DNA from: an uncultured Clostridia bacterium
Lineage (GTDB): Bacteria > Bacillota > Clostridia > TANB77 > CAG-508
Direction of reading: 5' to 3'
DNA: 64,000 nucleotides
Assembly (NCBI GenBank): GCA_948676835.1
Contig: CAPOZU010000002.1
Location: forward strand, 1-64,000
How positions within the stretch are numbered: position 1 is the stretch's first letter; each line of letters starts with the position of its first letter. The notes beneath the pieces are model-generated. The model was not told the DNA's origin and searched no databases. It saw nothing but the letters and a program-made list of their open reading frames with translations. The position numbers and the translations under genes are program-made. Below are positions 6,647 to 14,973 of this stretch, in pieces.

Positions 6647-7888
6647 ATAGCTAGAAAAAAGAATTCTGGAATTGGAAGTGTATATTATAATAAAGAAAGA
6701 AAAAATTGGATAGCTTCTTATAATGTAATTGATACAGAAACAGGAAAAGAGAAAAGAGTAAGAAAAACTTTTCAAACTGAAGAAGAAGCTGAAAGATATT
6801 TAAAAATAATACAATATCAAAAAGGCAATGAGATTTTTATTAAAAACAATAGTATTCCCCTATTTGAGCTAATGAAACTTATTAGACAAAAGAAACTTGA
6901 TACAAACCAAATAGGAAAAGTAGCTTATAATAGATTACAGTCTACCTTAAATGTAATAGATAAAAGCGAAGTAGTGCATAAAGATATTAATAATATTACA
7001 GCAGAAGAATTACAAGACTATTTTAACACTTTAACCTTTTATAGCAATTCATATATTAAAAAAATTATTGAGCAATTTACGCAGTCTTTTAGATATGCTA
7101 TGAACAAAGGATTTTTACTTGCTAATCCTATGTATGATACTATTGTTCCAAAAAGTACAAGACAAGATAAAGTAATCCGTGCTTTAGATTTAGAAGAACA
7201 ACAAAGACTTACAAGATATCTAGTTAATTCCTCTACTGATTTTGAGCCTTATAAAACAGCCTTTTTCATAGAAATGTTTATGGGATTAAGAATTGGAGAA
7301 GCACTAGCTTTGAAAAAAGAAGATATTGATTTATACCATAACTTAATTCATATAAATAAGACTATGACAAAAGATGGAGATGGTAGATTAATTATTGGAG
7401 ATGACCCTAAAACTAAGGCAGGTATAAGAGATGTTCCTATTCCTAAAAATATAAAAGGAGAAATAATAAATCAATTAAAACTTGCAAATACACATAAAGA
7501 TGGATTATTATTTGTTTCAAATGCTGGTGGATATGCAGACCCATCTAATGTAAATGGTGTTTTAAAAAGAATATGTAGAAACCTTGATATAAATGATGTT
7601 ACTTCACATAGTTTAAGACATACCTTTGCAACAAGATGTATTGAAGCAGGTATGAGAGCAGTTGCTCTACAAAGGCTTATGGGACATAGTGATGTTACTG
7701 TAACCCTTAATATATACACTTCTGTATTTCATAAATACAAAAATGCCGAACTTGAAAAAGTTAATAATTATTATATGAGTAATGAGATATTTAGTAATGA
7801 GCCAAAAATGCTTGAGAGTGAACAAGAATTTAGACAAAATGATAATGGACAACAGTTCGATTATTCTGATTATGAAATGGAATTATAA
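6647..7888 (+). CDS. int: Tyrosine recombinase (integrase), without a canonical start codon
   Basis: The protein integrates and excises the element. The catalytic domain shows Arg in GLRIGEALAL, the HxxR box HSLRHTFATRC, His in LMGHSDVTVT and the nucleophile Tyr in LNIYTSVF. The first ATG in frame is at 6872, but coding sequence clearly extends upstream through an arm-binding domain (SGIGSVYYNKERKNWIASY, then KTFQTEEEAERYLK). The natural start, by family pattern MARKK, would be the ATA at 6647 (ATA GCT AGA AAA AAG), which follows AAAGGA by 11 bases. No ATG, GTG or TTG lies in frame between the previous TAG (6638-6640) and 6872. From 6647 the protein is 413 residues, a normal length. It may use ATA, be read through from xis, or be start-mutated. 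Confidence 0.85.
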   Translation: MARKKNSGIGSVYYNKERKNWIASYNVIDTETGKEKRVRKTFQTEEEAERYLKIIQYQKGNEIFIKNNSIPLFELMKLIRQKKLDTNQIGKVAYNRLQSTLNVIDKSEVVHKDINNITAEELQDYFNTLTFYSNSYIKKIIEQFTQSFRYAMNKGFLLANPMYDTIVPKSTRQDKVIRALDLEEQQRLTRYLVNSSTDFEPYKTAFFIEMFMGLRIGEALALKKEDIDLYHNLIHINKTMTKDGDGRLIIGDDPKTKAGIRDVPIPKNIKGEIINQLKLANTHKDGLLFVSNAGGYADPSNVNGVLKRICRNLDINDVTSHSLRHTFATRCIEAGMRAVALQRLMGHSDVTVTLNIYTSVFHKYKNAELEKVNNYYMSNEIFSNEPKMLESEQEFRQNDNGQQFDYSDYEMEL

Positions 7889-7906
7889 AAAATAATTAGT
7901 TTATAT

Positions 7907-7940
7907 GAAAATTGTCAACAGCAATTTGTTGACAATTTTC
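7907..7940 (+). terminator. Intrinsic terminator after the integrase
   Basis: GAAAATTGTCAACA (7907-7920) pairs perfectly with TGTTGACAATTTTC (7927-7940) around six bases. Confidence 0.75.
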
Positions 7941-8168
7941 ATACTTATTGATTTATAAAGCTTTTTTACTATTCTTTCTTTTTTTAACTTTGGTCTTAAA
8001 AAATCGCATTTTTTGTGGACTAAATTGTTGACAAAAATGCAAAAATTCATAAAAAATCATAGAGTGGTACAAAATAAAATAACTGTTAAAATTGGCTATT
8101 TATAGGCATTTGTTTAGTGATACAAAAAAATATAAAAAGACACAAAAAGGTTGATTTTGTGCCTTGCT
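7941..8168. other. Right end of the mobile element; possible integrase arm sites
   Basis: There is no gene here. Two similar stretches, GTGGTACAAAATAAAAT (8064-8080) and GTGATACAAAAAAATATAAA (8117-8136), may be arm-type binding sites of the integrase. The tmRNA CCA end follows at 8169. The core attachment site is expected within the tmRNA 3' end. Confidence 0.4.
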
Positions 8169-8522
8169 TGGTGGAGATGAGGAGAATCGAACTCCTGTCC
8201 AGAACCCCTTCCAAATAAACTTCTCCGAGTGCAGTTTGTTATTAAAATTTCCTCTAAATATCCCAAACAAACAAAGTTTATTTAAAGTAGTCTCAAAAAA
8301 ATCCCGCTAGTACTTGAAACACATACTAGCTTTGTTTCCCACTAATCGTCGCCTTATCTTAAGCCGTGGGTTGCAAAAGTAAGACGTCGCCGCAATTAGG
8401 CAGCGAATGCTAATTCTTTATTATCAGCGTTTATTTTTAATTTATGCCTTTTTAAGTGGCCAGGCATCTCCACTACTCGCTATTTATCCTTCTAGAATAC
8501 TGTCGAAACCAAATACACCCCC
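8169..8522 (-). ncRNA. ssrA: Transfer-messenger RNA (tmRNA)
   Basis: tmRNA rescues stalled ribosomes and tags the unfinished protein for degradation. The 5' end GGGGGTG (8516-8522) pairs with CATCTCC before the ACCA end. The T-arm (AGGAG TTCGATT CTCCT) and the conserved 5' part GGTTTCGACAG are present. The tag frame (8396-8428) reads ADNKELAFAA and ends in TAA. The length of 354 bases is normal. The gene has its own promoter (8557-8585). Its 3' end is the insertion target of the neighbouring element, which evidently preserved the tRNA-like end. Confidence 0.95.
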
Positions 8523-8556
8523 ATAAATTTATGATAATAAATTTGGCTACTTTGTT

Positions 8557-8585
8557 ATTATACAATATTTTAAGTACTTATACAA
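8557..8585 (-). promoter_or_regulatory. Promoter of ssrA
   Basis: On the minus strand TTGTAT (8580-8585), 17 bases, and TATAAT (8557-8562) lie 34 bases before the mature 5' end. Confidence 0.75.
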
Positions 8586-8615
8586 TACTATTTGCTTCCT
8601 ATAAAAATTTTTTTA

Positions 8616-8644
8616 TTGACAATATATGAAAAATATTGTATATT
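8616..8644 (+). promoter_or_regulatory. Promoter of the aromatic leader and DAHP synthase gene
   Basis: TTGACA (8616-8621), 17 bases, and TATATT (8639-8644). Transcription would start near 8651, just before the ribosome site of the leader peptide. Confidence 0.75.
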
Positions 8645-8671
8645 AGTTAAAAATTGTAAAGGAAAAATAAA

Positions 8672-8779
8672 ATGAAACAATCAATTAATAGCGTATTTTC
8701 ATATAACTTTTACAGCGTAGCCTTTTTTGGTTTCTATGCTTATTTTTGTATGGAAAAAGCTATTAGTAAGTTGTTATAA
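8672..8779 (+). CDS. Phe/Tyr-rich leader peptide (35 residues) controlling DAHP synthase
   Basis: The ATG follows AAAGGA (8658-8663) by eight bases. Residues 9-25 contain six Phe and four Tyr in 17 positions (FSYNFYSVAFFGFYAYF). Such density is the mark of an attenuation leader: the ribosome stalls here when charged tRNA-Phe or tRNA-Tyr is scarce. An intrinsic terminator (8819-8850) and the DAHP synthase start (8876) follow. ATTAGTAAG (8762-8770), near the leader stop, can pair with the 5' arm of the terminator (8822-8830) with one mismatch, which gives an antiterminator when the ribosome stalls upstream. The peptide itself is not expected to have another role. Confidence 0.85.
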   Translation: MKQSINSVFSYNFYSVAFFGFYAYFCMEKAISKLL

Positions 8780-8818
8780 TTTTTTATTTTTTACGTAAAT
8801 AAAATATAATAAAATTAA

Positions 8819-8850
8819 AACCTTACTTATTATCTTAAGTAAGGTTTTTT
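8819..8850 (+). terminator. Attenuator (intrinsic terminator) ahead of DAHP synthase
   Basis: AACCTTACTT (8819-8828) pairs perfectly with AAGTAAGGTT (8837-8846), followed by more T. It lies between the leader peptide and the ribosome site AAGGAGG. An alternative pairing of its 5' arm with 8762-8770 would prevent it. Confidence 0.85.
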
Positions 8851-8875
8851 GTTTTATAAATTTAAGGAGGAAAAA

Positions 8876-9904
8876 ATGGGAATAAATTATATTGAAAAAT
8901 TATCTTCACCAGAGGAAATAAAAAAGAAATATCCAGTAACTGCTGAAATGCAAAAGTTAAAAGAAAAAAGAGATTTAGAAATTAAAAATATACTATCAGG
9001 AAAATCAGAGAAGTTTCTATTAATAATTGGACCTTGTTCTGCAGATTGTGAAGAAAGTGTTTTAGATTACACAAAAAGACTTGCTAAAATCCAACAAAAA
9101 GTTTCTGATAAAATTTTTATAATTCCAAGAGTTTATACAAATAAACCTAGAACAACTGGTACTGGCTACAAAGGTATGTTTCATCAACCCAATGTACTAG
9201 GAAAAGAAGATATGAAAAATGGTTTGGAAGCTATAAGAAAATTACATATTGATGTTGTAAAAGAAACAGGTTTAACTTGCGCTGATGAAATGTTATATCC
9301 AGAAAACTACGAATATCTTTCAGATATTCTTTCATATGTTGCAATTGGTGCTAGATCTGTTGAAGACCAACACCATAGAATGACTGCAAGTGGATTTGAT
9401 ATGCCTGCTGGTATGAAAAATCCAACAAGTGGAGATATATCTGTAATGCTAAATTCTATTATGGCTGCTCAAAGTTCTCATAAATTTATTTATAGAGGCT
9501 GGGAAGTTCAAACTACTGGAAATGAATATGCTCATGCTATTTTAAGAGGATATGTAAATAATCAAGGTAAAGCCCTTCCAAATTATCACTATGAAGATTT
9601 AGTTTCTCTAAATTATGAATATATAAAAAAAGGTTTAAGTCACCCTTCTGTAATTATTGATACAAACCACTCTAATTCAGGAAAAAAATATGAAGAACAA
9701 ATTAGAATTTCAAAAGAAGTTTTAAATAGTAGAAATAAATCAAATGATATTAAAAAACTTGTTAAAGGACTTATGATAGAAAGCTATATTGAAGATGGCT
9801 CTTGCACTATAAAAGATAAAATTTATGGAAAATCAATTACAGATCCATGCTTAGGGTGGGAAAAAACAGAAAAATTAATATTAGAATTAAACCAAATGCT
9901 ATAA
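8876..9904 (+). CDS. aroF: 3-deoxy-7-phosphoheptulonate (DAHP) synthase, class I
   Basis: The enzyme joins phosphoenolpyruvate and erythrose 4-phosphate, the first step of the shikimate pathway to Phe, Tyr and Trp. The 342-residue protein has the class I alpha motifs: GPCSADCEES with the metal Cys, RVYTNKPRTTGTGYKG for substrate phosphates, GARSVEDQHHR, the metal His in DTNHSNSGK and Glu in IESYIEDGS, and a final DPCLGW. The start at 8876 follows AAGGAGG by six bases; the longer in-frame start at 8849 would lie inside the terminator arm and is rejected. Expression is probably controlled by the Phe/Tyr leader just upstream. Gene symbol aroF is by family; aroG would be equally fitting. Confidence 0.95.
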   Translation: MGINYIEKLSSPEEIKKKYPVTAEMQKLKEKRDLEIKNILSGKSEKFLLIIGPCSADCEESVLDYTKRLAKIQQKVSDKIFIIPRVYTNKPRTTGTGYKGMFHQPNVLGKEDMKNGLEAIRKLHIDVVKETGLTCADEMLYPENYEYLSDILSYVAIGARSVEDQHHRMTASGFDMPAGMKNPTSGDISVMLNSIMAAQSSHKFIYRGWEVQTTGNEYAHAILRGYVNNQGKALPNYHYEDLVSLNYEYIKKGLSHPSVIIDTNHSNSGKKYEEQIRISKEVLNSRNKSNDIKKLVKGLMIESYIEDGSCTIKDKIYGKSITDPCLGWEKTEKLILELNQML

Positions 9905-9947
9905 TTTTGAATGAAATTTAACGAACATCCCTAAATTTCATTTCTCA

Positions 9948-9976
9948 TTGATTTTTTGAAAATTTTAACATATAAT
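9948..9976 (+). promoter_or_regulatory. Promoter of the dapA operon
   Basis: TTGATT (9948-9953), 17 bases, and TATAAT (9971-9976). The leader between it and dapA is only about 75 bases and contains a short hairpin next to the ribosome site (TTAAAGAA/TTTCTTTAA). It is too short for a lysine riboswitch. Confidence 0.65.
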
Positions 9977-10057
9977 AATATCGTAAAAATATAATTATAT
10001 TTTCACATTTATATTACCTTTTAAAGAATTTGATTTCTTTAAGGATAAGGAAAATTT

Positions 10058-10945
10058 ATGAAAAAAATTATTTTTAAAGGCTGTGGAACAGCCATTGTTA
10101 CACCTTTTGATGAAAATGGTGTTAATCTTAAAGAATTTGAGAAATTAATCGAATCTCAAATTACAAACAAAGTAGATAGTATTATAGTTTGTGGAACTAC
10201 TGGAGAATCTTCTACTATGACTATTGATGAAAGAAAACAAACAATCGAATTTGCTGTTAAAACTGTTAATGGAAGAATTCCAGTAATCGCAGGTACTGGT
10301 GGAAATTGTACAGCACAAGTTATTGAATTTACCAAATGGGCTGAAAGTATTGGTGTAGATGGTGCTTTAATTGTTACACCTTACTATAACAAAACTACAC
10401 AAGATGGTTTAATTGCTCACTACTCTGCTATTGCATCTCAAACAAAATTACCTATAATTTTATATAGTGTACCTAGTAGAACTGGTGTAAATATTTTACC
10501 TCAAACTTGCAAGAAACTATCTGAAATAGAAAATATTGTTGCTATTAAAGAAGCTAGTGGAAATCTTTCACAAATTGCTGAAATTGCAAATCTTTGCAAG
10601 GATAATCTAAATATTTATTCTGGTAATGATGATCAAATAACTTCTATTCTTGCTGTTGGCGGAATTGGTGTTATTTCTGTTTTATCAAATATTGCTCCAG
10701 AATATACTCATTATATTGTAGAAAATTTCGAAAAAGGAAATGTAAAAGCATCTATTGAAGCACAATTAAAAGCTATTCCACTTGTTAAGGCTTTATTCTG
10801 TGAAGTAAATCCAATACCAGTTAAAGCAGCTTTAAATATGCTTGGATACAATGCTGGCACACCTCGCCTACCTCTTCTTGAAATGAGTGAAACTGGAAAA
10901 GAAAAACTAAAAAGTGAATTATTAACATTTGGTTTAATAAAATAA
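10058..10945 (+). CDS. dapA: 4-hydroxy-tetrahydrodipicolinate synthase
   Basis: DapA condenses pyruvate with aspartate semialdehyde, the first committed step to diaminopimelate and lysine. The 295-residue protein has GTTGESSTM (catalytic Thr pair and carboxylate binding), YYNKTTQDG with the triad Tyr, LYSVPSRTG, and the Schiff-base Lys in AIKEASGN. Length is the family standard. The start follows AAGGATAAGG. It is the first gene of a group with an HD protein and dapB, which supply cell-wall and lysine precursors. Confidence 0.97.
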   Translation: MKKIIFKGCGTAIVTPFDENGVNLKEFEKLIESQITNKVDSIIVCGTTGESSTMTIDERKQTIEFAVKTVNGRIPVIAGTGGNCTAQVIEFTKWAESIGVDGALIVTPYYNKTTQDGLIAHYSAIASQTKLPIILYSVPSRTGVNILPQTCKKLSEIENIVAIKEASGNLSQIAEIANLCKDNLNIYSGNDDQITSILAVGGIGVISVLSNIAPEYTHYIVENFEKGNVKASIEAQLKAIPLVKALFCEVNPIPVKAALNMLGYNAGTPRLPLLEMSETGKEKLKSELLTFGLIK

Positions 10946-11016
10946 TATGTTAAAATAAATTATAATAAAAATTTAATCACATATTTAATATGTGCAAAAA
11001 GATAGGAGTATTTATC

Positions 11017-11526
11017 TTGGACGGTGAAATTACAAAAGATTGTCAAAGTTTAGTTATATCTGAACCTAGTATAAATGAATTCAAATCCATAATTAGTGAT
11101 ATTGCAACAAATCCTAATGTATTGTCACTAAAAAATCGTGTTCAGCATAAAAACAAATCTAGATATTATCATTGCTTGTGTGTTTCTTTTTATACATATG
11201 CAATTTGTAAAAGACTAAAACTAGATTATGTGTCTGCTGCCCGTGGTGCAATGCTTCATGATTTTTATTACTATGATTGGAGAGATAAAAACGTTGAAGG
11301 TCAAAAGAAATTTCACGCATTCCGTCACCCTAGAATTGCTTTAAATAATGCTAAAGATTTATTTGATCTTAATGAACTTGAACAAGATATAATTCTTAAG
11401 CATATGTGGCCACTTACTTTAAAACTTCCTTCTCATAGAGAAAGCTATATTGTTACTTTAGTAGATAAATATTGTGCCTCTCGTGAAATGTTAAAAGTTT
11501 TACGAAAAAAAATTAAATTTTTATAG
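11017..11526 (+). CDS. HD-domain protein
   Basis: The 169-residue protein has a full HD signature: His in RYYHCLCVS, the HD pair in AMLHDFYYYDW, His in ILKHMWPL and Asp in TLVDKYC. HD proteins are metal-dependent phosphohydrolases. I choose the TTG at 11017 because AGGAG lies eight bases before it (11004-11008); an in-frame ATG at 10990 has no ribosome site. The gene sits between dapA and dapB, an association seen in Clostridia, although a role in lysine synthesis is not established. The substrate is unknown. Confidence 0.8.
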   Translation: MDGEITKDCQSLVISEPSINEFKSIISDIATNPNVLSLKNRVQHKNKSRYYHCLCVSFYTYAICKRLKLDYVSAARGAMLHDFYYYDWRDKNVEGQKKFHAFRHPRIALNNAKDLFDLNELEQDIILKHMWPLTLKLPSHRESYIVTLVDKYCASREMLKVLRKKIKFL

Positions 11527-11538
11527 ATTGGAGAAAAA

Positions 11539-12285
11539 ATGGTAAAAGTATTAATAAACGGTTGTAACGGAAAGATGGGACAAGAAGTTGCAAAAGAAAT
11601 AAGAAAAACTCCAGATATTGAAATTCTTTGTGGAGTTGATAGAACAGATACTGGTGATAACCTATTCCCTGTTTTTACAGATGCTAATAATATTGATTTA
11701 TTACCAGATGTAATAATCGACTTTTCTGTTCCTGTATCTACAATGAATATATTAGAATATGCAAGAAAAAATAAAATTCCTACTGTTATTGCTACAACTG
11801 GATTATCTGATATTGAACTAGAAAAGATTGAAAAATATTCAAAAGAATTCCCTATTTTTAGATCACCTAATATGTCTTATGAAGTAAATTTATTATCAAA
11901 ACTTGTTGCTGAACTTGCAAAAAAACTATTAGACTCAGATATTGAAATTATAGAAACACATCATAACAGAAAAATCGATAGTCCAAGTGGTACAGCTTTA
12001 ATTCTTGCAGATAGTATTAATCAAGCTCTAGATAATACAATGTACTATGAATATAATAGACATGGAAAACGTGAAAAAAGAAATAAAAAAGAAATCGGAA
12101 TTCACTCTATTAGAGGTGGAAATGAAGTTGGAAAACATTCTGTTATTTTCTTTGGAGATAATGAAAGTTTAGAAATTACTCATAATGTAACTTCAAGAGC
12201 TGTTTTTGCAAGTGGTGCAGTAAAAGCTGCTATGTATTTAGTTCATAAAAATCCAGGATTATATAATATGAATGATTTATGTTAA
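11539..12285 (+). CDS. dapB: 4-hydroxy-tetrahydrodipicolinate reductase
   Basis: DapB reduces the DapA product with NAD(P)H. The 248-residue protein has the nucleotide-binding start VLINGCNGKMGQ, the catalytic signature ETHHNRKIDSPSGTA with the His and Lys of the active site, and IRGGNEVGKH near the end. It follows the HD gene by 12 bases with a GGAG site, so the three genes form one operon, ending at the terminator at 12296. Confidence 0.97.
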   Translation: MVKVLINGCNGKMGQEVAKEIRKTPDIEILCGVDRTDTGDNLFPVFTDANNIDLLPDVIIDFSVPVSTMNILEYARKNKIPTVIATTGLSDIELEKIEKYSKEFPIFRSPNMSYEVNLLSKLVAELAKKLLDSDIEIIETHHNRKIDSPSGTALILADSINQALDNTMYYEYNRHGKREKRNKKEIGIHSIRGGNEVGKHSVIFFGDNESLEITHNVTSRAVFASGAVKAAMYLVHKNPGLYNMNDLC

Positions 12286-12295
12286 AATATATTGC

Positions 12296-12325
12296 AAAAT
12301 GCGTGTATAAACTACACGCATTTTT
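12296..12325 (+). terminator. Terminator of the dapA-dapB operon
   Basis: AAAATGCGTGTA (12296-12307) pairs with TACACGCATTTT (12313-12324) around five bases, followed by T. Confidence 0.85.
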
Positions 12326-12489
12326 GCTTTTAAAACGCTAAATTTTCCTGTTTATCACAGTACTATATTCTAATTTTCTTTTCAAAAGAATAATAACTAT
12401 TAAATATTGAAAATCTAATAAGAATAAAAATAAATAAATTCTGAAAAAAGATGTACAAAAGTACTTTGAAATAAATATAAAACGAAAGA
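12326..12489. other. Intergenic gap between convergent genes
   Basis: AT-rich spacer between two terminators of convergent transcripts. No gene, promoter or repeat was seen. Confidence 0.5.
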
Positions 12490-12526
12490 GCAAAACAAAA
12501 TAACAATTTGTTGTTATTTGTTTTGC
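12490..12526 (-). terminator. Terminator of the 12602 membrane-protein gene
   Basis: GCAAAACAAAATAACAA (12490-12506) pairs, with one bulged A, to TTGTTATTTGTTTTGC (12511-12526). On the minus strand it is followed by a T-rich stretch. Confidence 0.65.
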
Positions 12527-12601
12527 CCCTATTTTCTGAAATTCTCTTGAAATTTATTAGAATGTTAATATTATAACTTCATATTTACAAAAAATCAAGT
12601 T

Positions 12602-14959
12602 TTATTTCTCGATATTATCTTTTACTTTTTTTAGTAGCATTCCTATTGTAACTTTTTCTTTATTAGTATCTGATTCGTTTTTCATAGCAAATACAATTAG
12701 TGTAACTCCTATCACTAATAAATACATCCACCATGGTATACTGAACCAGAATTCTCTAGTTAGTGCCAATGCATTAACTATAATTGCTAATATTGTAACA
12801 ATAAATAGTGCTCCATATTTCTTCATATAACTATATGCAAGTAAGCACACTAATGCAAAAACATAAATCATTCCATCTTTTTCATTAATATACATAGATA
12901 ATGCCATTAAATAAATTATTGAAAAAGCTAAATATTCTATTATATCCAATTCTTTTACATATTTTTTTAATATTGTTTTACTAAATGCAACTGCAAAAAT
13001 TGTAAATCCTATCATTGAAAATGCTGTGTATGGACCTATTTCCAATAATCCTAAAATTGTATTATATAGTTCTAATGAACAAAAATAAACAATTCCTTTA
13101 AATATATCTTTACTTTTTGGACTAGTGAAAATATACATATGTGATCCAGCCCAAATTAAACATAAAATTTGATTTATAAAATCTTCATTCATAATTTTAT
13201 GTTCTACAAAATCTATTGTCATCCATAAAAACATCGCTGAAAAAAAAGTATCTAATGTAATTTTTTTATTATTCTTATATTCTAACATTGTTATGACTAT
13301 AGTTGGTACAAGTGGAACTAAAACTAATGAATCTCCTTTCAATTCTAAAAACTCTGCTATTGAACTTAACACTATATACCCTACAACATAAGATAAATAT
13401 TTAAAAAATTTATAATATGGATATTTAAAATAACTATAAACATAAATTGCAAGTAATCCCATAAAGTATATAACGTCATTTGAAAACGCTTTACCATCAA
13501 ATGCTAATACTCCTATATATGTTATTACAAGCCAAATATTTGATATTACAAAAAATCCTTTTTGCAATTCTTTATGATTTATCATTTCACCAATTATAAA
13601 AGTTATAATTGAAAAGATTATATAATAATGATATGTTGCATCCAGTTCACCTAATAGATTAGCACCAATTAATATAAAACAGCTTGGTATCAAATAACTT
13701 AATACTTTTTTACCAGTTTCTTTTGTTCCAATAAATGCTGATATCAAAAATAACTCTTCCACTATAGCTATCATATATGGTTTTATAAATATATCCACAT
13801 ATTCAAAGCTTTCTAAGTATATTGCACCAATCGTCAAAATACTAACTATCATAGATGATTTTTCTATAGTTTTATCTTTATATGTTTTTACAATCATTCT
13901 TTCAATTAAGAAAACAATTAATACATAGCATATTTCAAAAACTAATTTAAATGATTCATTTAGGTTTTCAAAATTGTATGTAAAATACAATCCAATCATG
14001 TACAAAATTATATTAAATAAATAACAATCAAGCACCATATTTTTATCTTTTATATAATTTAGCAAATAATTTATAGCAAGAATTATTAATGCTAGAAATG
14101 TTAACAAGGAAATATCACTTAAATTTATTAATATAAAAAATGTTGTAATATATGGAATTGCTTTAGTTAAGTATTGTATAAAATTGATTTTTTCAATACT
14201 ACTGTTTTTAGATAATAATATTACAGTAATATTATATATTAATATATTAATTAATATTAATTTTAAACTTGGTCCAAAAATTAGAGTACCTAATACCACT
14301 GCTGATATCTGTGCTAAAATACTTGAACACAACAATCCTATTGATTGTTTCTTTTTATAATTTATGTAATATATTACTGATGTTAATATCATTACAAATG
14401 TCAGATATATTAGGCTTCCTCCTCCATAAATTGATAGATACTCACCAAATAATGCAAATACAGAACATGATATTAAACATATTGGGATATATGCCATTGC
14501 AATATGAAAAAATGTACTACTAGTTTTTTCTAAATTGAATTTTTCTTTTGCAATTTTACTTGCTCCTAAAAACACTCCAACTAGCAAGATAATTACACCT
14601 GTTTTAATTATATTTGGAATTGAATTCCATGCAGAAGTTAAAAATACAATTGCTGCTAGCACTATTAATATAGCTCCTGTTATTAATATACTTGTATTTT
14701 TTCTTTCCTGCTCTTCAACTTTTTTCTTTAATTTTAATTTTTGTTTTTCTTCTTCTGTTAAAGTTTTTTCCTCTATTGGAGGAATAGAAACTACTGTATT
14801 TACAACAACATTTTCTTCAACATTGTTTTCTAAATTATTTTCTTTAAGCTTCTTTATTTCTTTTTTTAACAATAAATTTTCTTTTTCTAGTTTTTCTAAT
14901 TTTTTATTAGTATTATATACGTAAGCCACAAAAATAATTAGTAGTAAAAGTCCTGCCAT
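12602..14959 (-). CDS. Large multi-spanning membrane protein (DUF2157/SCO7613-like)
   Basis: The 785-residue protein begins with one membrane segment (GLLLLIIFVAYVY) and a coiled coil of Lys/Glu heptads (residues 17-45). From about residue 90 it is almost entirely membrane segments, roughly 20 of them. The first pair, ILITGAILIVLAAIVFLTSAW, resembles the start of DUF2157 and SCO7613-type membrane proteins, which are of unknown function. It follows the U32 gene by 14 bases and probably shares its transcript. No catalytic motif was found. Confidence 0.7.
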   Translation of the reverse strand: MAGLLLLIIFVAYVYNTNKKLEKLEKENLLLKKEIKKLKENNLENNVEENVVVNTVVSIPPIEEKTLTEEEKQKLKLKKKVEEQERKNTSILITGAILIVLAAIVFLTSAWNSIPNIIKTGVIILLVGVFLGASKIAKEKFNLEKTSSTFFHIAMAYIPICLISCSVFALFGEYLSIYGGGSLIYLTFVMILTSVIYYINYKKKQSIGLLCSSILAQISAVVLGTLIFGPSLKLILINILIYNITVILLSKNSSIEKINFIQYLTKAIPYITTFFILINLSDISLLTFLALIILAINYLLNYIKDKNMVLDCYLFNIILYMIGLYFTYNFENLNESFKLVFEICYVLIVFLIERMIVKTYKDKTIEKSSMIVSILTIGAIYLESFEYVDIFIKPYMIAIVEELFLISAFIGTKETGKKVLSYLIPSCFILIGANLLGELDATYHYYIIFSIITFIIGEMINHKELQKGFFVISNIWLVITYIGVLAFDGKAFSNDVIYFMGLLAIYVYSYFKYPYYKFFKYLSYVVGYIVLSSIAEFLELKGDSLVLVPLVPTIVITMLEYKNNKKITLDTFFSAMFLWMTIDFVEHKIMNEDFINQILCLIWAGSHMYIFTSPKSKDIFKGIVYFCSLELYNTILGLLEIGPYTAFSMIGFTIFAVAFSKTILKKYVKELDIIEYLAFSIIYLMALSMYINEKDGMIYVFALVCLLAYSYMKKYGALFIVTILAIIVNALALTREFWFSIPWWMYLLVIGVTLIVFAMKNESDTNKEKVTIGMLLKKVKDNIEK

Positions 14960-14973
14960 AGTATTCTCCTATC

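Larger units (their letters stand above)
1..8168 (+). mobile_element. Integrative mobilizable element, right part, inserted at the tmRNA 3' end
   Basis: The stretch carries a MobV relaxase, an XRE regulator, an excisionase-like gene and a tyrosine integrase whose coding end lies 280 bases from the CCA end of the tmRNA gene. tmRNA 3' ends are well-known targets of tyrosine integrases, and the integrase lies next to the target as usual for such elements. No VirB4, VirD4 or other conjugation genes are present, so mobilization in trans is inferred. The left end and left attachment repeat are not in the window, so the element starts further left. Genes beyond the tmRNA are ordinary chromosomal metabolism genes. 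Confidence 0.75.

Noticed and set aside
8849..8875. Longer N-terminus of DAHP synthase (MFYKFKEEK)
   Set aside because: The start lies at the attenuator, and the AAGGAGG site clearly points to 8876.
9977..10057. Lysine riboswitch before dapA
   Set aside because: The leader is only about 75 bases, far shorter than the roughly 170-base lysine riboswitch.
14269..14924. Plus-strand frames opposite the large membrane protein
   Set aside because: They are antisense shadows of a Leu/Ile/Lys-rich gene, without ribosome sites.
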